This document shows positions 33,986 through 42,740 of a stretch of 64,000 nucleotides of DNA, in pieces. The stretch's first letter is position 1, and the number at the start of each line of letters is the position of its first letter. Made by a program: the position numbers and the translations under genes. Below the pieces are notes generated by a model. That model saw only the letters and a program-made list of their open reading frames with translations, searched no databases and was not told the DNA's origin. Source of the stretch: an uncultured Bacteroidota bacterium. GTDB lineage: Bacteria; Bacteroidota; Bacteroidia; Chitinophagales; Saprospiraceae. Location: contig CALMSX010000047.1 in the NCBI GenBank assembly GCA_937872515.1, forward strand, positions 1 to 64,000, read 5' to 3'.

Positions 33986-34319
33986 AGACCTCAATAAAGG
34001 ACCCGAAGAACAAGAAGCCCTTCAGTTGATCTGTCAAAACCTGGGGGTAGATGAAACCAGCATTGATGGACGTGAAGCACTTATCGGTATGATTGCTCAA
34101 AGGGTCAATGATCTTTTGGAAAACGACAAAGACCTGCTGCTCAGCTATCTCTATCGACTTGACATAAGCATGAAAAGGATCAATGAAATGCTGAAGTTGA
34201 AACACATCATACCACCCCACGAAAGCATCGCCCGTCTTATCTTTGAAAGACAGGTGGACAGGGTAAGGACGAAAAAAAAATATAAGATCCCTCCCATCGA
34301 AGAGGGATGGGAGTTTTGA
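33978..34319 (+). CDS. Small acidic protein of unknown function between GH3 and recO
   Basis: This 113-residue protein is probably cytoplasmic and mostly helical: an acidic start (MDEDLNKGPEEQE), a central helix-rich region with many leucines (RVNDLLENDKDLLLSYLYRLD), and a basic tail (DRVRTKKKYKIPP). I do not recognise its family with certainty. It overlaps the GH3 gene by eight bases and ends 13 bases before recO, so the three probably form one transcript. The helical leucine pattern suggests a dimer or a partner protein. Confidence 0.75.
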   Translation: MDEDLNKGPEEQEALQLICQNLGVDETSIDGREALIGMIAQRVNDLLENDKDLLLSYLYRLDISMKRINEMLKLKHIIPPHESIARLIFERQVDRVRTKKKYKIPPIEEGWEF

Positions 34320-34332
34320 AAAAAACAGAACC

Positions 34333-35058
34333 GTGTTAATTACAGAAACCGAGGCCATTGTACTCAGAACCCTTAAATATGGTGAAACCAGCATCATTGC
34401 AGAAGTATTTACCCAACAAGATGGTATCCGTAGCATCATTGTCAATGGCGTAAGAAGTACCCGCAATAAATCCGGCAGCTCAGCCTTTCAGGTGATGAAT
34501 GTTCTTTTACTTTCCTATTACAACAAGGAAGCCGACGCATTATGCCGAACCAAAGAATACCAATATGCGGTTCATTATAAAAGGTTGGGACTCGATGTCA
34601 TTTACACCTCTGTAGGTATTTTTCTCATTGAATGCGTTCGAAATGCAGTTCAGGAAAGAGAAGAAAATCAAGCCCTCTACCAATTTTTAAAAGAAAGATT
34701 TCTTGCCCTGGATGCCATTGATCAACACGGCCTGACGGACTTTTATCTTTATTTTCTGGTAGACCTTACCACCCTGCTGGGCTTTGGACCACTGCCCAAT
34801 TATGAAGTGAAAAAACCTTGTTTTCATTTGCTCCATGGCCGGTATACCGAATCTCACCACGACCCGGCGCACCTGGTAGGCGAAGGGCCCAGCCACATTT
34901 TATTTCACATTTTAGAAGGCAAAAGGACCGCAAGTTTGCCAGGTTCAAAACAAGACAAAGAGCAGTTGACCGATGACTTGTTGCGTTACTATGGCTGTCA
35001 TCTGGAGGGATTTCGACCCATCCGTTCGTTGGAAGTATTGCGCACTATTATGCGATGA
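34333..35058 (+). CDS. recO: DNA repair protein RecO
   Basis: This 241-residue protein matches RecO, which helps load RecA on single-stranded DNA in the RecFOR pathway. The N-terminal OB fold begins ITETEAIVLRTLKYGETSIIAEVFTQ (the first 26 residues, with the typical VLRT and GE) and holds the basic stretch GVRSTRNKSG. The helical C-terminal part contains LGFGPLPNYEVKKPCFHL, at the place of the family zinc-finger region; most of the zinc cysteines are absent, as in many Bacteroidota. The start is a GTG, the only plausible one. It converges on the VOC gene with three bases between stops. Confidence 0.9.
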   Translation: MLITETEAIVLRTLKYGETSIIAEVFTQQDGIRSIIVNGVRSTRNKSGSSAFQVMNVLLLSYYNKEADALCRTKEYQYAVHYKRLGLDVIYTSVGIFLIECVRNAVQEREENQALYQFLKERFLALDAIDQHGLTDFYLYFLVDLTTLLGFGPLPNYEVKKPCFHLLHGRYTESHHDPAHLVGEGPSHILFHILEGKRTASLPGSKQDKEQLTDDLLRYYGCHLEGFRPIRSLEVLRTIMR

Positions 35059-35061
35059 TAT

Positions 35062-35472
35062 CTACTCACTTTTTTGAATGACACCGCATTGATCTTCAAA
35101 ACCAACCGGCGGTTGCCACAGCTCTATTTTATGTCCATCGGGATCGAGGACCCAGGCAAATTTTCCGTATTCATGGACTTCCATCTCGCCCACCTGTTCT
35201 ACCCCTTCGGCTCTTAGAATGGGAAGCAAGGCTTCGAGATCGGCCACCCTGTAATTGACCATAAAAGTGGAAGCAGAGGGTTGGAAATACTGCGTTTGAC
35301 TATCAAAAGGACTCCAAACCGTATGTCCGGCTGTACCGTTTTCTGATTTCCACTCAAAACAACCTCCATACTGGTCGGTTTGAATGCCAAGGTGGTCGGC
35401 GTACCATTTTTTGGTAAGACCAGGGTCCTTACACTTAAAAAAAATGCCTCCAATACCTGTAACCCTTTTCAT
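35062..35472 (-). CDS. VOC-family (glyoxalase/bleomycin-resistance fold) protein
   Basis: This 136-residue protein has the two beta-alpha-beta-beta-beta units of the vicinal oxygen chelate superfamily. Visible elements are IGGIFFKCKDPGLTKKWYADHLG at the start and FAWVLDPDGHKIELWQPP at the end, where DPDG and the Glu of IELWQP are usual. The likely metal ligands are a residue in the first strand and Glu in IELW. Members act as isomerases, dioxygenases or drug-binding proteins; the substrate here cannot be told. It lies downstream of a terminator that isolates it from the PpiD-like gene. Confidence 0.88.
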   Translation of the reverse strand: MKRVTGIGGIFFKCKDPGLTKKWYADHLGIQTDQYGGCFEWKSENGTAGHTVWSPFDSQTQYFQPSASTFMVNYRVADLEALLPILRAEGVEQVGEMEVHEYGKFAWVLDPDGHKIELWQPPVGFEDQCGVIQKSE

Positions 35473-35511
35473 GGTTTGTAAATTGTTTATTGTGAGTAAA
35501 AAATTAAATAA

Positions 35512-35540
35512 GAAAGGCCACCCTTTTGGGGTGGCCCTTC
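35512..35540 (-). terminator. Terminator downstream of the PpiD-like gene
   Basis: On the minus strand GGCCACCC, a short A-rich loop and GGGTGGCC form an 8-pair stem, followed by TTTCTT. It lies 24 bases beyond the stop of the gene at 35564-37684 and upstream of the VOC gene. Confidence 0.8.
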
Positions 35541-35563
35541 AATAAATTTATTTTAAATCCATT

Positions 35564-37684
35564 CTAGAAGAACTTAGATCTGTAATCTTCAGGAGCGTAT
35601 TTTTTCTTGATCGCTTCCCAGAGTCTGTAACCGGCACCACTTCTACCAGAATTGGCAATGCTGGATTTGATCATGGCCAGGTTGGAGTTTTCAAGCACAG
35701 AAGGAATTTTTTCAACTACTTTTACCACAAAAACACCGGTAGTGCCTTCGATGGGTCCGGAAGTTTTTCCCTGCTCCATGCCAAATGCCTTTCCAACCAC
35801 TTTTGGTTCAGCTGTCTGAATGCTTTCTATAAATGCACCAGCAAAACTTACGCTTGCTGTATCAACAGTAGTTCCATATTCTGCTGCCAATTGGAAGAGA
35901 TCAGTGGTTTTGATTTTGGCTGCCAGCATTTCCGCTTTTTTGGCATTTTTAACCTGGAATTCCAAACTCGCCTTTGCTTCTTCGATTGACATCAAACCTG
36001 GTTTGTTCACCGCCTTTACTCCTGCTATCACAAAGTTTTTGGTGTAAAAGTTAACTTCATCCTGGAAGCTGTACATCACAGGTGAAACTTCATTGGCATC
36101 GTTGTCAAATGCCCATTTGATGATAGACCTTGAAGTTTCGCCACCTGGGAAACCTGGAATGGTATAGTCATTGGCCTTTAATGCCCTGCTTGTCTGTAAT
36201 TTGATTTCAGGATTTGCTTCTGCTGCTTTTTTGAAATCATCAATGGTTTTAATTTTAGAAAGGATGGCAGACACTTTATCATAGATAGCATCTTGTGTTT
36301 CCTGAGTCGGAACGATGGCTCCCGGAATAAGTGCTATTTTGTACTTAGGTGACTTGTCGACATATTTCTGATCCTGGATTTCAATCAGGTGAACACCAAA
36401 CTGAGTTGTCACACTGTAATAATTTCCTTTGGTACCATTGATAAAACATACATCGTTGAAAGGTTTAACCATGGCTCCTTGTGCGAAGGTACCGAGGTCA
36501 CCACCTTTGATGGCTGAACCGGTGTCTTCACTGTTTTTGGTAGCCAGTGAATCAAACCTTGCGGCACCGGAGGTAAGTAACACTTTTAAAGAATCGATGG
36601 TCTTTTGTGCCTTGGCCAGTCCGGCAACATCGCCTGGATTTGCCCTTCTCAAAATATGACGTGCCTTTACTGAATCGGGTAATACCCTTTTGTCAACCAG
36701 TTTAGCCAACACATAGTTGGTACCTTCTACAAAGGGGCCCATTACTGAACCAATAGACATAGAAGGAAGGCTGTCTTTTAGCTTACCGGTAAGATCATCA
36801 ATCTTGCCGTAGGTAGGTGAAAGTCCACCTCCATTGGTAGTCGCAAAAAGAGAATCGTTGTTGGTTGATTTAAATTCTTCTTTCAAAGATGCCAGACTAT
36901 TCCTTACAGCTGCTGAATCTACTGAAGTAGGCAACACTGAAAAGGTAGCATAGTCAATCAGACGTGTCTCTTCTGTTGTAGAATACTTGGCCGGTGACTT
37001 GGACATAAAGTTTTTGTAATCCTCATCTGTCAATTTCACCTGATCATTTGGGATTTTGTCATAAGTAACCCTTACAAATTCTATGGTCAGCTTGTCGTTG
37101 TTGAGTTGATTCACCACCTCTGCCTGCCACTTGGGTACGATCATAGACTTGATCACCAAATTGTTGATCTTATCCTGTAGGGCAGTTTTGACAATTTGTT
37201 TTTCCTGCTCAGCCCAGAAATTTCTGAACTCAGGAGCCAACTCCTGACCTGTTTCCAGGGCTTGCTTAAACTGAAGTAATTGTTGTCTGTTGACCTGACC
37301 TGTATTTGGGTCACGGAAGTTGTTTTGAATAACTGAACTGAGGTTATTGCCAAATTGCAATTCCATCAGCTCCTCCCTGCTTACGCCCAGGCCAAGTTCT
37401 TCTACTTGTTTCTCCACAAGGGCTTTCTCCAACAGGTAGTTCCACAACATTTGCCTGCGACCATAAACATCATCGCTGCCACTGTACAATGCTCTTTCTG
37501 TTTTTTCAAATTCCAGATAGTCAATTTTTTGGCCTGCTACCTTACCCACTATGGTTTGGTTAAATACACTGCCACCACCTTTTCTTGACCCCATCACATC
37601 CATTAAAATGAAAGATGCAAGTGCCATGGCGAGAAGGATAAGTACTATCCAAAAGTTTTTCCTGATTTTTCCAATCAATGCCAT
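35564..37684 (-). CDS. PpiD-like membrane-anchored peptidyl-prolyl isomerase/foldase
   Basis: This 706-residue protein has one N-terminal transmembrane helix (NFWIVLILLAMALASFILMDVMG) that leaves most of it in the periplasm. A SurA-type N-terminal chaperone domain follows (LVEKQVEELGLGVSREEL). The parvulin domain near residues 342-452 is intact: VKARHILRRA, IKGGDLGTFAQGAMVKPF, and TQFGVHLIEI. A degenerate second parvulin-like part precedes it (PFVEGTNYVLAKLVDK). PpiD-like proteins help newly secreted proteins fold at the inner membrane. It is transcribed alone but lies next to three related foldase genes on the other strand, which suggests a shared envelope-folding role. Confidence 0.9.
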   Translation of the reverse strand: MALIGKIRKNFWIVLILLAMALASFILMDVMGSRKGGGSVFNQTIVGKVAGQKIDYLEFEKTERALYSGSDDVYGRRQMLWNYLLEKALVEKQVEELGLGVSREELMELQFGNNLSSVIQNNFRDPNTGQVNRQQLLQFKQALETGQELAPEFRNFWAEQEKQIVKTALQDKINNLVIKSMIVPKWQAEVVNQLNNDKLTIEFVRVTYDKIPNDQVKLTDEDYKNFMSKSPAKYSTTEETRLIDYATFSVLPTSVDSAAVRNSLASLKEEFKSTNNDSLFATTNGGGLSPTYGKIDDLTGKLKDSLPSMSIGSVMGPFVEGTNYVLAKLVDKRVLPDSVKARHILRRANPGDVAGLAKAQKTIDSLKVLLTSGAARFDSLATKNSEDTGSAIKGGDLGTFAQGAMVKPFNDVCFINGTKGNYYSVTTQFGVHLIEIQDQKYVDKSPKYKIALIPGAIVPTQETQDAIYDKVSAILSKIKTIDDFKKAAEANPEIKLQTSRALKANDYTIPGFPGGETSRSIIKWAFDNDANEVSPVMYSFQDEVNFYTKNFVIAGVKAVNKPGLMSIEEAKASLEFQVKNAKKAEMLAAKIKTTDLFQLAAEYGTTVDTASVSFAGAFIESIQTAEPKVVGKAFGMEQGKTSGPIEGTTGVFVVKVVEKIPSVLENSNLAMIKSSIANSGRSGAGYRLWEAIKKKYAPEDYRSKFF

Positions 37685-38074
37685 TTCTGTAGTATTGTTT
37701 ACTAAGTATTCAATAATTCAATCTCATCTCCCGGCAATACCGTAGAAAAGATTGTTTTTTAAAAAGTCTGGCAAAGGTAAGTTTTTATTGACAGATGTCA
37801 TACACCCCGTTTCTAATTTTTTGATTAAAATGCATTGACAATCAATCGTTATAGTCCCATAATTTCCAATACTTTACATATCAAAATAAATGTGATTACA
37901 AGATTTATAGGATTCCGTAGCCCCAATCGCAAAATTTCTTTCAAAAACAGGTTTTTTATGTTTTTTAGAAATTTTATTCTAAAATGATAAAATTTGTAGA
38001 TTTTTATTCTGAATTTTCTCAATAATCAGTATTTTAGAGAAATTTGGGACGCATCGGGGGCTTGAAAAAACCGG
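37685..38074. other. AT-rich spacer upstream of the PpiD-like gene
   Basis: A minus-strand TACCTTTG (37772-37779) is a likely -7 element for the PpiD-like gene, about 90 bases before its ATG. The remainder, which is the tail end of the gene at 38075, is AT-rich and holds no RNA gene, repeat or reading frame that I can support. Confidence 0.45.
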
Positions 38075-39526
38075 TTAAAAGGTAATTTTTACGAGGTTGA
38101 TTCGTCCATTCTTTTCACTGGGCACCACAAAGGATTGTGAGGAGGTTTGTACGGCGTCCTGAAACCTTAGCTTCAGGTTTTTATATTCTGTGCTCAGCAG
38201 GCTGTTTCTTCTATAGTTGCCAAGAGGGTCGATGACGTACTCACTTACCGTGTTGTTGTTTTTGATTTCATCATTGAAAATAAAGTGCATCTGCGAAGGA
38301 ACTTTCATGATAAAAAAGGAAGAGTAAATACCCTCATCATCCTGGCTGAATTGTTTTTTAAACAAAATTTTTCTCCAGAACAAACTGCCATCGGGTTGAA
38401 TGGAAAACAGTATGAGGTCTTCGCTATAATAGTCTACATATCCACGGCTGGCTGCCATGGAGCGGTCAAAGTTGGAAAGTCCTACATTTCTACGCGCATA
38501 CTCCCGCTGAAGTTCTACAATCATAATAAAACCGCCGTCGGCCCTGTGGACAAGGGTCTTGATATAAAAATCAAACAACAGGTTTTTTTTGGATTTTTTC
38601 TCTACTCCATTGAGGTCTACCAGGATATTTTCATCATAGGGAAATGTTTGAATATCGTGTAATGAAGGCTGCCTCAGATTAGCAATGGCAGCACTAAAGA
38701 CCATATAACCTTCAGTTTCATTTTGACTTTTGGAACCATATAAACCGGCAATGGTAAGCCTCTGGTTCACATTGTCAATTGCCATTTTTACCCCGCTGTT
38801 TACGGTATTGATGCAGGTAAGGTCGTGTAGATAAGTCTGCCCCAATTCAGACATCACCAGGCGCATCATGTGTTTTTCTTTATCCCACGACTCATTGTTT
38901 TTTTCGAAAAGGAAAAACAGCTGACCCAGATTTGAAACACCTGCTTCCTGAAACTGATCATACAGCCTATAGTCGGGCACTTCGATGTCACCCGCCGTTA
39001 AAATTTCCATTTTTCTGGTATCAACCACAACGGCAAAAAGTCGGGCCTTGTCGATGGTAAAGAGGGCCAGTTTGGACATGTCATCAGAAAGAACAGACCT
39101 CATTTCGCCAGGAGAAAACAAAAAGGGTCCTCTGATCAACTCCATCGAATCTATGAGGTTTACTTTTTTGTCATACCTGACCATCCGACTGACATAATCA
39201 GGTCCTTCCCGGTATGCGTAAACCATTTGAATAAAACTGTCGATGGCATGGATGTTTTCGATGGCGGGTCGCCTTTCTTCAAATAATATCTCGACCGACC
39301 TCTTAAACTCCATGTTTTCATCAAAAATGTCGAAATAAAACTCAGAGCCCTTGTCGCGAAAAAATAGCACATTGTCCTCTGCATGCAGAATATCATACGA
39401 CAAATCGTTTCTGACATTGATGTCTCTCGAAATATTAACCTTTTGACAGTACGATGAAGGCAGAAATAACAAATACAGGCAGGCTGCCATCAAACCCCTA
39501 AGCCAATTAATATTTGTCAATTTCAT
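38075..39526 (-). CDS. Exported protein of unknown function
   Basis: This 483-residue protein has a signal peptide (residues 1-27, ending in LFLPSSYCQ) and no further membrane segment, so it is periplasmic or outside the cell. The rest is beta-rich with repeated short blocks such as SYDILHAEDNVLFFRD, RMVRYDKKVNLIDSME and GSLFWRKILFKKQF. The pattern suggests a beta-propeller-like fold, but I cannot assign blades with confidence and recognise no family. A good promoter lies about 60 bases upstream. It is transcribed divergently from the foldase genes that follow. Confidence 0.75.
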   Translation of the reverse strand: MKLTNINWLRGLMAACLYLLFLPSSYCQKVNISRDINVRNDLSYDILHAEDNVLFFRDKGSEFYFDIFDENMEFKRSVEILFEERRPAIENIHAIDSFIQMVYAYREGPDYVSRMVRYDKKVNLIDSMELIRGPFLFSPGEMRSVLSDDMSKLALFTIDKARLFAVVVDTRKMEILTAGDIEVPDYRLYDQFQEAGVSNLGQLFFLFEKNNESWDKEKHMMRLVMSELGQTYLHDLTCINTVNSGVKMAIDNVNQRLTIAGLYGSKSQNETEGYMVFSAAIANLRQPSLHDIQTFPYDENILVDLNGVEKKSKKNLLFDFYIKTLVHRADGGFIMIVELQREYARRNVGLSNFDRSMAASRGYVDYYSEDLILFSIQPDGSLFWRKILFKKQFSQDDEGIYSSFFIMKVPSQMHFIFNDEIKNNNTVSEYVIDPLGNYRRNSLLSTEYKNLKLRFQDAVQTSSQSFVVPSEKNGRINLVKITF

Positions 39527-39586
39527 TTATTTCAGATACAATTATTGGTCAATCCCGTCAGGATAATCCCGACTTCAAATGTTTGT

Positions 39587-39616
39587 CAAAGCTAAAAAAC
39601 AAAGGTCAAACGACAA
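39587..39616 (-). promoter_or_regulatory. Promoter for the unknown exported protein gene
   Basis: On the minus strand a TTG (39614-39616) is followed after 19 bases by TAGCTTTG (39587-39594), matching both consensus elements at ideal spacing. The ATG is at 39526, giving a leader of about 55 bases. Confidence 0.6.
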
Positions 39617-39774
39617 AAGTTAAATAGCCGGCATTGCCGACAAAAATAAAATAAGTAGCGAGGAAATCTTCAGGAAAGACTGCCTTTGGAGAAAGTTAGT
39701 GTTGAAAGTGCCATCCAGATACCGAAATGCCCATAAATAGGGCATGAATAGAATAACTTATTGGATAAATCCGT

Positions 39775-39782
39775 TATTTTTG
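39775..39782 (+). promoter_or_regulatory. -7 element for the foldase gene cluster
   Basis: TATTTTTG matches TAnnTTTG exactly and lies 20 bases before the ATG at 39803. The -33 element is not clear. It would drive the genes at 39803, 41776 and 42741 together. Confidence 0.4.
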
Positions 39783-39802
39783 CGTTCCAAATTTAAAGAT
39801 CC

Positions 39803-41770
39803 ATGATGAAAAAGTTGCTTTTTGCACTTCTACTTAGCCTCACTTCCATTTTCGCCTTTGCTCAGGCAGACGACGAAGTATTGATGAAGGTTGACAACAG
39901 ACCCGTTACCGTTGGCGAATTCAAATACATTTATGAAAAAAACAATGGTAAAGAAGCCAATTATTCTGAAAAGAGCATCAGAGAATACCTTGACCTGTAT
40001 TCTCGTTTCAAATTAAAAGTAGCAAGGGCCAGGACCCTGAAGTTGGATACCATCCAATCCCTCAACGACGAGCTGAATGGATACAAACGCCAATTGGCCA
40101 ATTCTTACCTGACCGACAGGGAGATCATGGATCACCTGCTCAAACAATTACAGGACAGACAAAAAGAGGATGTACAGTTTAGCCACATCCTTGTGAGTGC
40201 ACCTGATAAAGCTGCTGACTCTGTAAAACAGGCAGCTTTGGCTCGCATTCAGACGATCAAAAAGGAAATTGAAATGGGCAAAGCATTTGAAGCTGCTGCC
40301 AAAGAATACTCCGACGATAAGGGTACTGCAGTCAACGGAGGTGATCTCGGTTATTTTACAGCCATGTTGCCAGAAGGTTTTTATGAAGTAGAAAATGCCT
40401 TGTACAGCCTGCCATTCAACAAAATTTCAGAACCCATCAAATCTAAGCTGGGTTATCATCTAATTAAAGTAGTGGCCAAGAGGCCTTCGCGTGGCATCAT
40501 CAGCGTAGCACACATTTTGATTAAAAACATCGACAAAAGTGATGAGCCTAAAATGAAAATCGAAGATGCTTATCAACAGCTGTTGGCTGGGGCAGACTTT
40601 GGTAAAATTGCGGCACAGTTTTCAGAAGACAAACAGACGGCACAAAATGGTGGCTATCTTCCCGCTTTTGGAATCAATACCTATGATACAGCCTTTGAAG
40701 ACGCTGCCTTTGCCCTCAATGCAGATGGTGATATCAGCAAGCCCATCCACACCAAGGCAGGGTGGCACATCATCAAACGCATCAAAAAAATGAATGCCAA
40801 AGAAGATTTCGCCTCCTTCAAAAAGATGTATGAGCCCAGAATAAAAAAAGATGAGAGATTTAACATTGCCAAAAAACGATTGGTAGAAGACATCAAAAAA
40901 GCATCGGGCTATGCACAAAATGACGCTGTTTTCAACAAATTTGCAGCTACCCTCAACGAAGAATTTCTCAGCTTCAAATGGACACCCGATCTCAATGCCG
41001 ATGGCATGCGCGATAGGTTGATCAGCTTTGGCGGCGACACCCACCATACGGTGGCTGACTTTGCCAGTTTTTGTAAAAAGAATACCAAGTCAAGGTTGAA
41101 ATATGATAAAAATGCAACCGCTGTCAAAGAAGTGGCCACTGCCCTGTTGATGGAGTTTAGCGACGAAAAAGCCATTGACTATGAGCAAAAGCTATTGGAA
41201 GTAAAATATCCGGATTTTAAAGCCCTTATGCGCGAGTACGAAGAAGGTATCTTATTGTTTGAAGCAACAAAAAGAGCTGTATGGGACAGGGCTAATCAAG
41301 ACACCGTTGGCCTGGCTGCCTACCACCACAAGTACCAGGATAATTATAAAACTGAAGAAAAGGGAAGCCTGGTCACTTTTACCGTCAAAACGACCGATGC
41401 CAAAGAAGCAGAAAAAGTGGCTAAAATGGCCATGAAAAAAGATCCCCAGGAAGTGATGAAAAAATTCAACAAAAAAAGTCAAATCGTCAGCTTTGTGGAA
41501 GAGACCCTTGAAAAACAAAACCCACGATTTGCCAATATGACCTGGCAGCTCAATTTTCAAAGCCCGGTGGTAAAAGCTGAATCTGGGGAAGGGTTTATCT
41601 TTTCCAGGATCTCACAAATCCAGCCGGTAAGAAACAAGACTTTAAAAGAAGCAAGGGGTTATGTAGTTGCTGATTACCAGGACTACCTTGAAAAAGAATG
41701 GATGAAAGAGTTGATGGCCGCCTATAAAATAGAGGTCATGGATGTGGTGCTCAAAAAAATGGTGAAATAA
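39803..41770 (+). CDS. Periplasmic peptidyl-prolyl isomerase with two parvulin domains
   Basis: This 655-residue protein has a signal peptide (LLFALLLSLTSIFAFAQ), a SurA-like helical N-domain (YLDLYSRFKLKVARARTL), and two tandem parvulin domains at about residues 125-230 (VQFSHILVSAPD, NGGDLGYFTAMLPEGFYEVENAL, LGYHLIKV) and 232-335 (SVAHILIKN, NGGYLPAFGINTYDTAFEDAAFAL, AGWHIIKR). The C-terminal 300 residues are helical and may be a second chaperone part. The protein should help fold outer-membrane or secreted proteins in the periplasm. It is the first gene of a three-gene foldase run, with the next starting five bases after its stop. Confidence 0.9.
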   Translation: MMKKLLFALLLSLTSIFAFAQADDEVLMKVDNRPVTVGEFKYIYEKNNGKEANYSEKSIREYLDLYSRFKLKVARARTLKLDTIQSLNDELNGYKRQLANSYLTDREIMDHLLKQLQDRQKEDVQFSHILVSAPDKAADSVKQAALARIQTIKKEIEMGKAFEAAAKEYSDDKGTAVNGGDLGYFTAMLPEGFYEVENALYSLPFNKISEPIKSKLGYHLIKVVAKRPSRGIISVAHILIKNIDKSDEPKMKIEDAYQQLLAGADFGKIAAQFSEDKQTAQNGGYLPAFGINTYDTAFEDAAFALNADGDISKPIHTKAGWHIIKRIKKMNAKEDFASFKKMYEPRIKKDERFNIAKKRLVEDIKKASGYAQNDAVFNKFAATLNEEFLSFKWTPDLNADGMRDRLISFGGDTHHTVADFASFCKKNTKSRLKYDKNATAVKEVATALLMEFSDEKAIDYEQKLLEVKYPDFKALMREYEEGILLFEATKRAVWDRANQDTVGLAAYHHKYQDNYKTEEKGSLVTFTVKTTDAKEAEKVAKMAMKKDPQEVMKKFNKKSQIVSFVEETLEKQNPRFANMTWQLNFQSPVVKAESGEGFIFSRISQIQPVRNKTLKEARGYVVADYQDYLEKEWMKELMAAYKIEVMDVVLKKMVK

Positions 41771-41775
41771 ATATT

Positions 41776-42633
41776 TTGAAGCTACCTTCTATCATATATC
41801 TTGTTTTTTGCCTGACCGCCTGCAACAGCTTTGGCAGCGGAGGTGAGTCGGATAAATCCAAGGGCAAGATGTTGGCAGAAGTAGGGAGCAGGAAGTTGTA
41901 CGAAACCGATGTATCCAATTTGCTACAAGCGGGCAGTTCTCCTGAAGACTCCATCCGGATTTTAAAAGGGGTTGTCAACAATTGGGTCAAGGATCAGCTA
42001 ATGATTTTAGAAGCAGAAAAAAACCTGCCTAAAGACATCAACCTTGAAAAAATGATCGACGATTATCGTTCCTCCCTACTCTTGTATAATTATGAGACCA
42101 AGCTGGCAACAGAGTTGTTGGATACCCTGGTAACCAAAGAAGAAAAACAACAATATTACAATCAGCATTCCGATGAATTTATTCTGCCAGAAGCCATAGC
42201 CAAATACAGGGTAGTAAGGTTTGCAAGGACCACCAAATCACTTGACAATTTTTACAAAGACTGGAAAAAGGGCGATTTAGAATCCATTACCATTTTTTGT
42301 AACAATCAAGCCGATTACAGCGATTTGGATGGTGATACTTGGAAGACCATTTCGCAATTGGAAACCCTTTTGCCCAAAAATTTTGTGAGCAGGTCATGGT
42401 ATGGAGAAAACAAAGAAATGCGTAAAAAATACAAGGACGACGAGTATTTTATACGCATCTTTCGCTATGCATCAGCAGATAAAGTCCCCCCTTTTGAATA
42501 CATTGAGGCTAAGATTGAAAAGGTAATCCTCAACGAAAGAAAAATAAAGTTACTAAAACAGAAAAAACAACAGCTCTTTGATAAAGAATTCGGTAGTTCA
42601 AAAGTGAAGCTTTACCTGGAGCCGGAAGGTTAG
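41776..42633 (+). CDS. SurA-like periplasmic lipoprotein lacking a parvulin domain
   Basis: This 285-residue lipoprotein has a lipobox (LVFCLTAC) and then a SurA_N-like helical chaperone region: VGSRKLYETDVSNLL, then WVKDQLMILEAEKNL. Where the related proteins carry a parvulin (HILI/GGDLG/GxHIIK pattern), this one reads YRVVRFART, FCNNQADYSDLDGD and then FEYIEAKIEKVILNERK, without the catalytic histidines, so it is probably a chaperone without isomerase activity. The start is a TTG five bases after the stop of the preceding foldase gene; a lipoprotein signal begins right at it. The arrangement suggests one transcript with both foldases. Confidence 0.8.
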   Translation: MKLPSIIYLVFCLTACNSFGSGGESDKSKGKMLAEVGSRKLYETDVSNLLQAGSSPEDSIRILKGVVNNWVKDQLMILEAEKNLPKDINLEKMIDDYRSSLLLYNYETKLATELLDTLVTKEEKQQYYNQHSDEFILPEAIAKYRVVRFARTTKSLDNFYKDWKKGDLESITIFCNNQADYSDLDGDTWKTISQLETLLPKNFVSRSWYGENKEMRKKYKDDEYFIRIFRYASADKVPPFEYIEAKIEKVILNERKIKLLKQKKQQLFDKEFGSSKVKLYLEPEG

Positions 42634-42740
42634 GAAAATGAGTTTATAAATAATTTAACGGTTTGTCAGAGGCATTTTGCGCTTTCAATCGTTTCATTGG
42701 GACATCCATCAGCCGGATGTTCAAAAATTGTTCTAAAGAC

